From positions 1 through 64,000 of the forward strand of contig QCKO01000001.1 in the NCBI GenBank assembly GCA_003215315.1: 64,000 nucleotides of DNA, in the 5' to 3' direction. The notes under the pieces are model-generated. The model was not told where the DNA came from. It saw only the letters and a program-made list of their open reading frames with translations, and ran no database searches. Positions 57,549 through 64,000 of this stretch are shown here, piece after piece. The stretch comes from Prochlorococcus sp. AG-409-P19. GTDB lineage: Bacteria; Cyanobacteriota; Cyanobacteriia; PCC-6307; Cyanobiaceae. A program made the position numbers and the translations under genes. Numbering within the stretch: position 1 is the stretch's first letter; the number at the start of each line of letters is the position of its first letter.

Positions 57549-57684
57549 TAAAAATCTGCAATAAATATAGTATTACCCATAAGAACCAAAATTACAACAA
57601 TAGAAGTATTAAAAAGGAAGAAGAAAATATAAAAACAAAATAAAATTTATTGCCTAAAAAAACTCGATACAATATTTTAAATAA

Positions 57685-57909
57685 ATGAGATACATCCTAT
57701 TATTAATTTGTTTAATTTCTCCAGCAATGGCTCAGTATAATCGTCAAGTAGATTCATTATGTGCAACAAGCAATGATAAAGATAAATGCATGAGAAATCT
57801 TATTAATGATCAAGATCTAAAACCTTATGATTACAGTAATCTGCCTAATATAAATCTAGAGAGAACATTAAAAATACCTGTGGTACCATACAAGTCAATT
57901 AAAAACTAA
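57685..57909 (+). CDS. Small secreted protein of unknown function
   Basis: A 74-residue protein. Residues 1-16 (MRYILLLICLISPAMA) are a clear signal peptide ending in AMA, with cleavage expected before QYN. The mature part of about 58 residues has two cysteines (SLCATSNDKDKCMRN) that could form a disulfide in the periplasm or lumen. No family is recognised. It is convergent with another secreted ORF, 15 bases away. Confidence 0.55.
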   Translation: MRYILLLICLISPAMAQYNRQVDSLCATSNDKDKCMRNLINDQDLKPYDYSNLPNINLERTLKIPVVPYKSIKN

Positions 57910-57924
57910 TATTTTGTACTTTAT

Positions 57925-58329
57925 CTAATTACAAATTTGTTGAAATATATCCTTTTCATATTGATATTTAAATGGTAACCAACCGTTCCAAGAACCTATA
58001 TCCTTAACATTAAGTTTTCTTGTTGTACAATTGATAGCCAAGAAAAAAGGCTGTCCTTGATCATTTAAACTCGGCACTATATAAACATCTTTTTTTTGAA
58101 TAATGTTATTTGCATCTATAATTAATGGCCCAAATGGCAGTAATATTGGAGCATAATTAGCAAAAGAATGATCCTGAACAAGATTAAAAAATATGAAGTT
58201 ATTATCCTTAAATTGTTTAGAACTAGTGTAAAGAGGACTTCTAATATGATTTTCTTTACCGACTGCTTTAAATGAAATACATAAAATCAATAATGATGTG
58301 AACAAAAAGAAAGAATTATATTGTTTCAT
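57925..58329 (-). CDS. Hypothetical secreted protein
   Basis: A 134-residue protein with an N-terminal signal peptide (FFLFTSLLILCISFKAVG, cleavage expected near VGKEN). The mature part has IVPSLNDQGQPFFLAINCTTRKLNVKDIGSWNGWLPFKYQYEKDIFQQICN, with two cysteines near the end. This resembles short uncharacterised exported proteins of picocyanobacteria, where a similar conserved W-x-x-W region occurs, but I cannot name a family. Confidence 0.58.
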   Translation of the reverse strand: MKQYNSFFLFTSLLILCISFKAVGKENHIRSPLYTSSKQFKDNNFIFFNLVQDHSFANYAPILLPFGPLIIDANNIIQKKDVYIVPSLNDQGQPFFLAINCTTRKLNVKDIGSWNGWLPFKYQYEKDIFQQICN

Positions 58330-58367
58330 TTAAAATCTATTTATAATAAATTGATAAGCAATAAATT

Positions 58368-58637
58368 CTATACTTCATACTCATTTTTAAACTTAAGCAG
58401 AGCTTCTATATATGTACTATAAATATTTTCTACTTCTTCATTAAAACCAACATCTTTATATGATTGATCAAGTGCCATATATCCTGAAAATACAGGCAAA
58501 AAAGCTTGTTTATATTCTTCTTGTATTTCTTCATCATCTATATCATGGATTATAGCTGTAATTAATTCAATTTCTTTTTTAGCTAACGAGATTTTTTTTT
58601 CTAGATCGGGGCTTAACTTTCTTCTTTTTCTAGTCAT
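58368..58637 (-). CDS. Hypothetical protein, 89 residues
   Basis: A soluble, mostly helical protein with a basic start (TRKRRKLSPDLEKKISLAKKE) and an acidic middle (IIHDIDDEEIQEEYKQAF). It has no signal peptide or membrane helix. I do not recognise it. It is 38 bases upstream of the hypothetical secreted gene on the same strand, so the pair may be co-transcribed. Confidence 0.5.
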   Translation of the reverse strand: MTRKRRKLSPDLEKKISLAKKEIELITAIIHDIDDEEIQEEYKQAFLPVFSGYMALDQSYKDVGFNEEVENIYSTYIEALLKFKNEYEV

Positions 58638-58860
58638 TTTCTATTTTCATTTAATAAAATAGTACACTAGTTATTCTCCAAAAAACAAGCTTGATAAATC
58701 AAAATGTATCATTAAAGCCAATTAAGAATAAATACCCAATGAATAATTTCCCTGATTTAATCAAAATTGAAATATAAACACTTGAATTCATAACATACTT
58801 GCTATGAATGAGAAATGAATGCAAAATAGTAATTATATATACACCAATATTAAAAAAAGG

Positions 58861-59196
58861 ATGTCGGCTCCGACAAACAAAAGCAAACCAGAGCTTCCTT
58901 GGTGGGTAGAATTACTATTTGTCCAAATCGGCTTGCCTGACAGATGGTTATCTGCAATGCTTAAGAAAAAGAAAAAAATTAGTCTGTTCATTTCTGAGAA
59001 CAGATCAAATATTTATTACTCAGTAATAATTATATTCAGTCTTATATATATATATCCAGTCATAAGAAACTCAAGATTAAATAATATCTGCATAAACAAT
59101 GCATCAGAAATAATTCAGGATTCAAAGGAGATTAATGATGATAAAGTCAATATGAAATCAGCATCAGTTGCCTATTGCAACGGAAAAGAATACTAG
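58861..59196 (+). CDS. Membrane-anchored hypothetical protein
   Basis: A protein of about 111 residues from the ATG at 58861 (MSAPTNKSKPELPWWVELLFVQIGLPD...). An ATG at 58819 adds 14 residues that look unlike a natural start. A proline-tryptophan-rich beginning is followed by a basic stretch (MLKKKKKIS) and one transmembrane helix (YYSVIIIFSLIYIYPVI); the C-terminal part with two cysteines would be outside. The PWWVELLFVQIGLPDRWL segment looks conserved in picocyanobacteria as far as I recall. Function unknown. Confidence 0.6.
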   Translation: MSAPTNKSKPELPWWVELLFVQIGLPDRWLSAMLKKKKKISLFISENRSNIYYSVIIIFSLIYIYPVIRNSRLNNICINNASEIIQDSKEINDDKVNMKSASVAYCNGKEY

Positions 59197-59197
59197 A

Positions 59198-59353
59198 TTA
59201 ACTACCTTTTGATTTAGTAGAGGATTTATTAATATCATATGTAGGTTTAGTATCTGGTTTCTTTCCTTCGATAATTAATGAAAACATATTCAGGACTCTA
59301 CCGAATACAGGTACCCATATCACCTCATATAAATGACTAAGTATTTTAAACAT
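59198..59353 (-). CDS. Small hypothetical protein, 51 residues
   Basis: An ORF from ATG 59353 to TAA 59198. It begins MFKILSHLYEVIWVPVFGRV and then LNMFSLIIEGKKPDTKPTYD, with a polar Ser/Lys end. The amphipathic first half could bind membrane. It is convergent with the membrane-anchored ORF, one base apart, and 33 bases downstream of the glycosyltransferase gene on the same strand. No family is recognised. Confidence 0.45.
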   Translation of the reverse strand: MFKILSHLYEVIWVPVFGRVLNMFSLIIEGKKPDTKPTYDINKSSTKSKGS

Positions 59354-59386
59354 TGTTTTTAGAATTTAATTTATTTTATCATAAGA

Positions 59387-61027
59387 TTAATTGTAATTAA
59401 TTCCTATAAAGTAATTATTCTTGTATTTATATATTAAGTAGAATTTAGGGTTTGCTTCCAAAAAGGATTCAGCAAAGGTGATGTTTGTCGTAATAAAATA
59501 GTTTTTTAAATTTAACTCCTCAATTGAATTTACTCTTTTAACATTAGGTAAATAGTAATTCAATAGAGTTTCTGACTTTGATGAAATTTTATAAAGTCCA
59601 ATATCTTCACTGATTAAAAATGACCTAATAGCCTGATTAGAAATAAATCTCTTGAGATCCTTATTAGGATTACCCATCATGCCATTATTGTATAATAAAT
59701 TAATGCAAATATAGTTAGGGAGCATAATAAAGGATAAGATCAAAAATAAATATGAACTATTTTCTCTTGAAGTTATTCTCATATACAATAAAGAGAAAAA
59801 ATGCGACAAGAATAAACTGATAATAATGAGATAAATAACATTTTTATTAATATTATCAAAATTAATTGCGTTAACTAAAAACAAAGAAGATATCATCAAA
59901 ATAAATAAACTGATAGTAGTTAGATAAATTACTATATATCTTTTAAGTAGGGGATTAGATGACTTATAGTAACTACAAAGAGTATGGGAGATTGTAATCG
60001 CAAAGGAGGGAAGAAGAAGTAATAAATAATGAGAATAGTTATGAGACATAAAACATAGTATTAAGAGCATAAATAGTGGATAATAATATAAAACATATGT
60101 GAATTTGGATTTTATTATAAATTTTCTCTGGGATAATGAAATTAAAAAATAAACAATACTGGCAGGGTAAGTAAAGAATAGAATTTTTAAAGGAACAATA
60201 TAAAATCCTTTAAGCGATGTACCCGATAAAGATTTATTTTTAGCGAAATCAAAAAGAATTGATAATGAGGCTATACCAAACTTCTCATAAGAGAGAAATA
60301 GACTATAAATAGATGGGGTTAAACCAATTAAAAAAGATATAATAAATGATAAGAATGCCTTATATCCGTCCTTATAGATACAAACAATAAAGTAAGGAAG
60401 AATTGACAGCAGAGGCAATAAGGCCATATAACTTCGCAAAAAGAAACCAATGGAAATAGATAAGCCTGCTATAGACCAGAAAAAAATATTCTCTGATTGA
60501 TTGACAACTATCTGAGTTTTAATAACAGAAAATAAAAAAAGCAAGCTAAAAAACACAAAAGGCATATCTGGACTTACATATCTTGAATACTGAATCCATA
60601 AAGGCATACATAAAAGTAAAAAAGAGGATAGACCCCCTACTAAAGATGAAGAAACCTCTTTACCTATTAAAAACACCATCCCAAGAGACAAAATTGAGAA
60701 GATTAGGCTTGGAAACCTTAGAGAAACTTCATTAATTCCGATAAATTTATAAGCAAAAGCTGTAACCCAATAACTACCAACTGTCTTATGGTGTGGCTCA
60801 TTGAAAGGGTTAAACCAATTATTATTTTCAATAATTAACTTTGCTCTTCGTGCATATAGTCCTTCATCATGTGCTATTAGATTTTGTGTACTTGAGTCAA
60901 TGCTTAAGAAAGAGATTAATATTATTCCTATGCTTATTGAAATCAGAGTGACTTGTACAGCAGGTCTACTTATAAAGCACAAAAGTAAATTTCTATAATT
61001 ATTATGATCAACTAAATTCCTTCTCAT
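59387..61027 (-). CDS. ArnT/PMT-type (GT39-like) membrane glycosyltransferase
   Basis: A 546-residue multi-spanning membrane protein. After the first helix it has SIDSSTQNLIAHDEGLYARRAKLI, the acidic loop-1 motif of dolichol/undecaprenyl-phosphate-sugar transferases (PMT and ArnT families). KTVGSYWVTAFAYKFIGINEVSLRFPSLIFSILSLGMVFLIGKE then follows the family. It would transfer a sugar from a lipid carrier to a lipid or protein on the outer face of the membrane. The acceptor is unknown. The C-terminal 100 residues are less conserved and partly soluble. Confidence 0.82.
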   Translation of the reverse strand: MRRNLVDHNNYRNLLLCFISRPAVQVTLISISIGIILISFLSIDSSTQNLIAHDEGLYARRAKLIIENNNWFNPFNEPHHKTVGSYWVTAFAYKFIGINEVSLRFPSLIFSILSLGMVFLIGKEVSSSLVGGLSSFLLLCMPLWIQYSRYVSPDMPFVFFSLLFLFSVIKTQIVVNQSENIFFWSIAGLSISIGFFLRSYMALLPLLSILPYFIVCIYKDGYKAFLSFIISFLIGLTPSIYSLFLSYEKFGIASLSILFDFAKNKSLSGTSLKGFYIVPLKILFFTYPASIVYFLISLSQRKFIIKSKFTYVLYYYPLFMLLILCFMSHNYSHYLLLLLPSFAITISHTLCSYYKSSNPLLKRYIVIYLTTISLFILMISSLFLVNAINFDNINKNVIYLIIISLFLSHFFSLLYMRITSRENSSYLFLILSFIMLPNYICINLLYNNGMMGNPNKDLKRFISNQAIRSFLISEDIGLYKISSKSETLLNYYLPNVKRVNSIEELNLKNYFITTNITFAESFLEANPKFYLIYKYKNNYFIGINYN

Positions 61028-61109
61028 ATAACTTCATTACTGTTTCTAGAATTTAAGTACATATCGATAACTAGTCAATAAAAGCTTACTGAGTTATAAA
61101 AAAAAAATA

Positions 61110-61133
61110 TATTATTCAAATATAGTGTATAAT
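61110..61133 (+). promoter_or_regulatory. Possible -10 region upstream of a small ORF
   Basis: TATAAT at 61128-61133 lies 32 bases before the small ORF starting at 61165, within a tandem AT-rich repeat (AGTGTATAATAGTGTATGATA). No good -35 box is seen at the expected spacing. The exact match to the sigma-70 -10 consensus and the distance to the ORF favour a real promoter, but the very AT-rich context makes chance matches common. Confidence 0.33.
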
Positions 61134-61164
61134 AGTGTATGATATAGTCTAAGGTAACTTTAGC

Positions 61165-61359
61165 ATGGCTACAGCTAAAGAAAAAAAACAACAAGTAAAA
61201 GGATCACTTAAGATATTGAGATCTGAATTGCGAAAGATGCACCTTGGTGTAACTGAAGAGTTAACCTTACCAGAACCAAATGATGTCAAAAATTTAATGA
61301 CTCAAATGGAAGAGCTTTTAGCAGTTATAGAGCCAAAATCATCCAGAAAAAAGAAATAG
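61165..61359 (+). CDS. Conserved small basic protein
   Basis: A 64-residue protein: ATAKEKKQQVKGSLKILRSE, then helices ending in VKNLMTQMEELLAVIEPKSSRKKK. It is basic at both ends with an acidic middle. I recall similar short proteins in Prochlorococcus without a function. A consensus -10 box lies upstream, and the gene stands alone between two minus-strand units. Confidence 0.6.
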   Translation: MATAKEKKQQVKGSLKILRSELRKMHLGVTEELTLPEPNDVKNLMTQMEELLAVIEPKSSRKKK

Positions 61360-61397
61360 TACTTTTCTAATTAATTAAATATAAATACAAGATAAAA

Positions 61398-61595
61398 TTA
61401 TAATCTAAATAGATATCTTGAAGAAAGCAATATAAAAACAGCAAGAGGATGATTTATCAACATTGACAAAAATGATGAAAGGGTAAAATGGTCAAGTAAT
61501 ATCCTAATTTCTACCCTTAAATCAAATATTGCTAGTATTACTAAGGCAATAGAAAAGTAATTAGAAATAAATATCTGTTTATAAGATTTTGGCAA
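61398..61595 (-). CDS. Small membrane protein downstream of secF
   Basis: A 65-residue protein with two hydrophobic stretches: ISNYFSIALVILAIFDLRVEI and SFLSMLINHPLAVFILLSSRYLF. The DHFTLSSFLSMLINHPLAV segment is one I recall from short proteins beside secF in picocyanobacteria. It lies 19 bases after secF on the same strand, so it is probably in the secDF operon. Function unknown. Confidence 0.62.
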   Translation of the reverse strand: MPKSYKQIFISNYFSIALVILAIFDLRVEIRILLDHFTLSSFLSMLINHPLAVFILLSSRYLFRL

Positions 61596-61614
61596 TTTAG
61601 AATAATCGTTAGAT

Positions 61615-62595
61615 TTAAAATGGCTTTTTCTTATATATACTTAATAATGATGGAGCGAGAGCAATACTAGACCAAGCCCCTATAATAACCCCTAGACTTA
61701 ATGCAACAGAAAACCATTTAAGTGTTGATCCTCCCCATAATAATATACATACTAATGGCATAAGTGTAGTTCCACTTGTATATATAGTTCTTGTTAAAGT
61801 AACACTTACAGCATTATCAATTTGCTGGTTAAAATTAAGCTCATTATCTAATCTACTTCTTTCTCTTATACGGTCAAAAACAACAACAGTATTATTTACA
61901 GAGTAACCGGCTATAGTAAGTAATGCTACTGCAAATAAGCTATCGACTTCGATTCCATAAAACAGACCTAGCCATGAAAATATTCCACATACGATCAGCT
62001 CGTCATGAGCTAGAGCAAATAAAGCTAAAATTGAATACCTCAAATCATATCTAAAATTTATATATAATGCTATACAGAAAAAGGCTACAAAAAGAGAAAC
62101 CAAACTACTTTTGAGTAATTTCTTACCTAATGTAGGTCCTATTGTATCTATTGAAGTCTTAGATAAAGTAAAAGGACCAATATTGCTATCAAGATTCTGA
62201 ATTACATAATCTGATTGTGCTGCTGATAGAAATGGTAGCCTAAGTAAAATTGAAGAGGAATTATCTAAAATTTGAATTTTGGCTCCATTTAAATTTGGGA
62301 GTGAAAGATTACCTTTCTCATTAGAAGTATTAATTTTTTGAAGACTTAAATTAATATTGTTAGATGTGATCTCAGTACAATTACCATTGCACGATCTCTG
62401 AAGAGTTAACTGTGTTCCACCCGTAAAATCCAATCCAGGTCTTAAAGGAGCTTTAATGCCTGGGTTAAATGAACTTGTAACCATCCCAATAATACTTAAT
62501 ACAGATAAGAGTAAAGAAAAAATCCAAACCTTCTCTCTGTTTCTTGTAAGTTCAAGCCTTGTAGATTGAGTCAAAGTTTTTGTTGGTTCAGTCAA
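61615..62595 (-). CDS. secF: Protein translocase subunit SecF
   Basis: A 326-residue membrane protein of the RND-type SecDF family. The motifs GLDFTGGTQLTLQ and the six-helix core (VALLTIAGYSVNNTVVVFDRIRER) are diagnostic. SecDF uses the proton gradient to draw secreted proteins across the membrane after SecA. It has a soluble loop of about 100 residues between the first two helices. It follows secD by five bases, so the two are coupled. Confidence 0.95.
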   Translation of the reverse strand: MTEPTKTLTQSTRLELTRNREKVWIFSLLLSVLSIIGMVTSSFNPGIKAPLRPGLDFTGGTQLTLQRSCNGNCTEITSNNINLSLQKINTSNEKGNLSLPNLNGAKIQILDNSSSILLRLPFLSAAQSDYVIQNLDSNIGPFTLSKTSIDTIGPTLGKKLLKSSLVSLFVAFFCIALYINFRYDLRYSILALFALAHDELIVCGIFSWLGLFYGIEVDSLFAVALLTIAGYSVNNTVVVFDRIRERSRLDNELNFNQQIDNAVSVTLTRTIYTSGTTLMPLVCILLWGGSTLKWFSVALSLGVIIGAWSSIALAPSLLSIYKKKPF

Positions 62596-62600
62596 TTTTA

Positions 62601-64000
62601 TTATGTAGTTTTATTGGAAAGAATGTTTTTAGAAGGAAGCTGATTAATTGGGACAAAAAAAGTTAAACGTCTTAAACTCTGATAAGTCATTAAAAATCTC
62701 AAAATAACCTTAGTACAGCTTAGTGAAGTGAAAAGGCTTAATACAACACCTATCCCTAATGTAGCTGCAAAACCCTTTACAAAGCCTGTACCCAAATAAA
62801 ATAAAGCCGTACAGCTAATTAAAGTTGTCAAATGTCCATCTATGATTGAAGAAAAGGCCTCAGAAAAACTAGCTTCTATGGAACGAATTAAAGTGTTACC
62901 TCTTCTAAGTTCTTCTTTTAGCCTTTCAAATATCAAAACATTTGCATCTACTGCCATACCAATACTTAATATAAAACCAGCAATACCAGGCAAAGTTAAC
63001 GTTACTGGAATAATCAAATAAACAGCCAAATTAAACAATGAATAAATAGATAAAGCAATTACTGAAACTAATCCTGCCAATCTATAAATTATCACCATAA
63101 ATATTGCTACTAATAATAATCCGGAAAGAGCTGATATTAAACTGATTTGAATATTTTGAGCACCAAGAGTAGGCCCAATAGTTCGAATCTGAATAATTTT
63201 AACTGGGAAAGGAAGAGAGCCTCCCCTAAGTTGAACTTCTAATTCTCGAGCCTCTTCAGCTGAAAAATTACCACTTATTGATGCAGATCCACCTGTAATA
63301 CCTGCTACTTTGAATTGATCACCTACACTAGCTTCGCTAATTGATTCGCCATCTATTACTATTCCAAGCAATCTATTTGTACCCGCTATAGATTTAGTTA
63401 TATTTGCAAAACTATCAGCACCTTCCTTATTAAAAGATAAAGTTACTTCCCAATCTGATATATTTTGCTGCTGCCTTCTACCCGCTGATATCAAATCCTT
63501 TCCAGTTAATGGAGTTGATTCAAATAGATTAACAATTTTCTCATTCAAAACCCTATTTATATATTCTATCTTTTCCAATCCAGTATATGAATCTAACTGT
63601 ATATTATTTTGTTTTAAGACTTGATTAAAGTCTTTATCGTTCAGAAGGACTTCTTCTAGTTGAGTTGATTCTTTGCGGGAGTTTATAACCTTTAGAAGAC
63701 TTGAAACCTGAGATCTAGCTTTCTGTAAGTTTCTAAATGATTGTTCTGTGCCACTTTTCTGAATTCTAAATTCCAATAGAGCGGTTTTACCTAAAACCCT
63801 TGCTGCACTAGTTGGATCTTGTTCTCCTGGTAACTCTAAAAGCAATTGATCAGTACCAATAGTCTGCAAAGTAGATTCCGCAACTCCTAAGCCATTAACT
63901 CTTCGTTCTAATACGGATTTAACAGCTTCAAGTTGATCCTTATTGATTTTATTAATATCTTTAGTAGGTTGAACTTCTAAAGTTAATTGACTACCACCAC
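62601..64000 (-). CDS. secD: Protein translocase subunit SecD (5' end outside window)
   Basis: The frame is open through the right edge, so the N-terminus is missing. The visible part starts GGSQLTLEVQPTKDINKINK and continues with the first periplasmic domain (AVKSVLERRVNGLGVAES, then LLLELPGEQDPTSAARVLG). Its membrane half has the SecD motif FILSIGMAVDANVLIFERLKEELRRGN. An internal ATG at 63869 is not the true start. SecD forms a complex with SecF, encoded next. Confidence 0.95.
   Translation of the reverse strand, partial: GGSQLTLEVQPTKDINKINKDQLEAVKSVLERRVNGLGVAESTLQTIGTDQLLLELPGEQDPTSAARVLGKTALLEFRIQKSGTEQSFRNLQKARSQVSSLLKVINSRKESTQLEEVLLNDKDFNQVLKQNNIQLDSYTGLEKIEYINRVLNEKIVNLFESTPLTGKDLISAGRRQQQNISDWEVTLSFNKEGADSFANITKSIAGTNRLLGIVIDGESISEASVGDQFKVAGITGGSASISGNFSAEEARELEVQLRGGSLPFPVKIIQIRTIGPTLGAQNIQISLISALSGLLLVAIFMVIIYRLAGLVSVIALSIYSLFNLAVYLIIPVTLTLPGIAGFILSIGMAVDANVLIFERLKEELRRGNTLIRSIEASFSEAFSSIIDGHLTTLISCTALFYLGTGFVKGFAATLGIGVVLSLFTSLSCTKVILRFLMTYQSLRRLTFFVPINQLPSKNILSNKTT

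Noticed and set aside
1-64000. CRISPR array, insertion sequence, prophage or defence island
   Set aside because: No regularly spaced repeats, transposase, integrase, restriction or toxin-antitoxin genes were recognised anywhere in the window.

Overview
This is a stretch of a marine picocyanobacterial chromosome, most likely Prochlorococcus of a low-light or otherwise deep-branching clade. The DNA is strongly AT-rich by eye and genes are closely packed with many ATGA overlaps. The gene set is oxygenic-photosynthetic: psaK, petN, thf1/psb29, hemJ, the DUF2499-DUF3593 pair, a DUF1995 protein and FtsH with ClpP. Many neighbour sets (rnase II-rpsR-pheT, ftsH-clpP-thf1-petN, pyk-permease-ftsH) are typical of Prochlorococcus/Synechococcus. 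The assignment rests on protein recognition by eye, not on a database search. Layout: 0-3.3 kb holds translation genes (RNase II fragment, rpsR, a decayed rpmG, pheT). 3.3-4.0 kb is a long gene-poor spacer with a strong hairpin. 4.0-7.0 kb carries a ribbon-helix-helix/J-domain protein, an Ap4A phosphorylase, a GC-richer spacer that folds like a small RNA, and a small acidic protein. 7.0-15.4 kb has B12-dependent metH, ilvE and cobN. 15.4-23.7 kb, mostly minus strand, has a PHP phosphoesterase, hemJ, uvrC, a flavin reductase, coaD (plus), a PBP4-type carboxypeptidase, a DUF1995 protein, a cysteine desulfurase and dapF. 23.8-33.7 kb has leuS, pgi, purN, argC, ribBA, a cyclophilin, murQ and a DUF3110 protein. 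33.7-36.6 kb has an overlapping dnaK-dnaJ pair. 36.8-39.5 kb is the pstCAB phosphate-uptake operon, followed by tRNA-Ser(GGA). 39.9-47.7 kb has an inositol-phosphatase family gene, hisZ, htpG, rpmB, a peroxiredoxin, two small thylakoid-type membrane proteins, psaK and dxs. 47.8-57.4 kb has ilvA, scpB, a YggT protein, a MazG-like hydrolase, pyk, a MacB-type permease, ftsH, clpP, thf1 and petN. 57.4-59.4 kb is a run of small unassigned ORFs. 59.4-64 kb has an ArnT/GT39-like transferase and secF-secD, secD running off the right edge. How it fits together: almost everything is core metabolism. CobN (corrinoid cobalt insertion) supplies the cofactor class used by MetH 1 kb away. FtsH, ClpP and Thf1 are neighbouring genes for thylakoid and photosystem II quality control. 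PstCAB handles phosphate scarcity. No CRISPR array, IS element, phage gene, toxin-antitoxin pair or defence island was found. The most notable observation is that rpmG (ribosomal protein L33), normally between pheT and rpsR in this lineage, is present only as a frameshifted, stop-containing remnant that has lost recognisable zinc-binding cysteines. Other points worth a look are the folded spacer at 6.38-6.49 kb, the 735-base spacer after pheT, the RHH-J-domain architecture, and several sub-60-residue genes (petN, an overlapping membrane protein, and two others).
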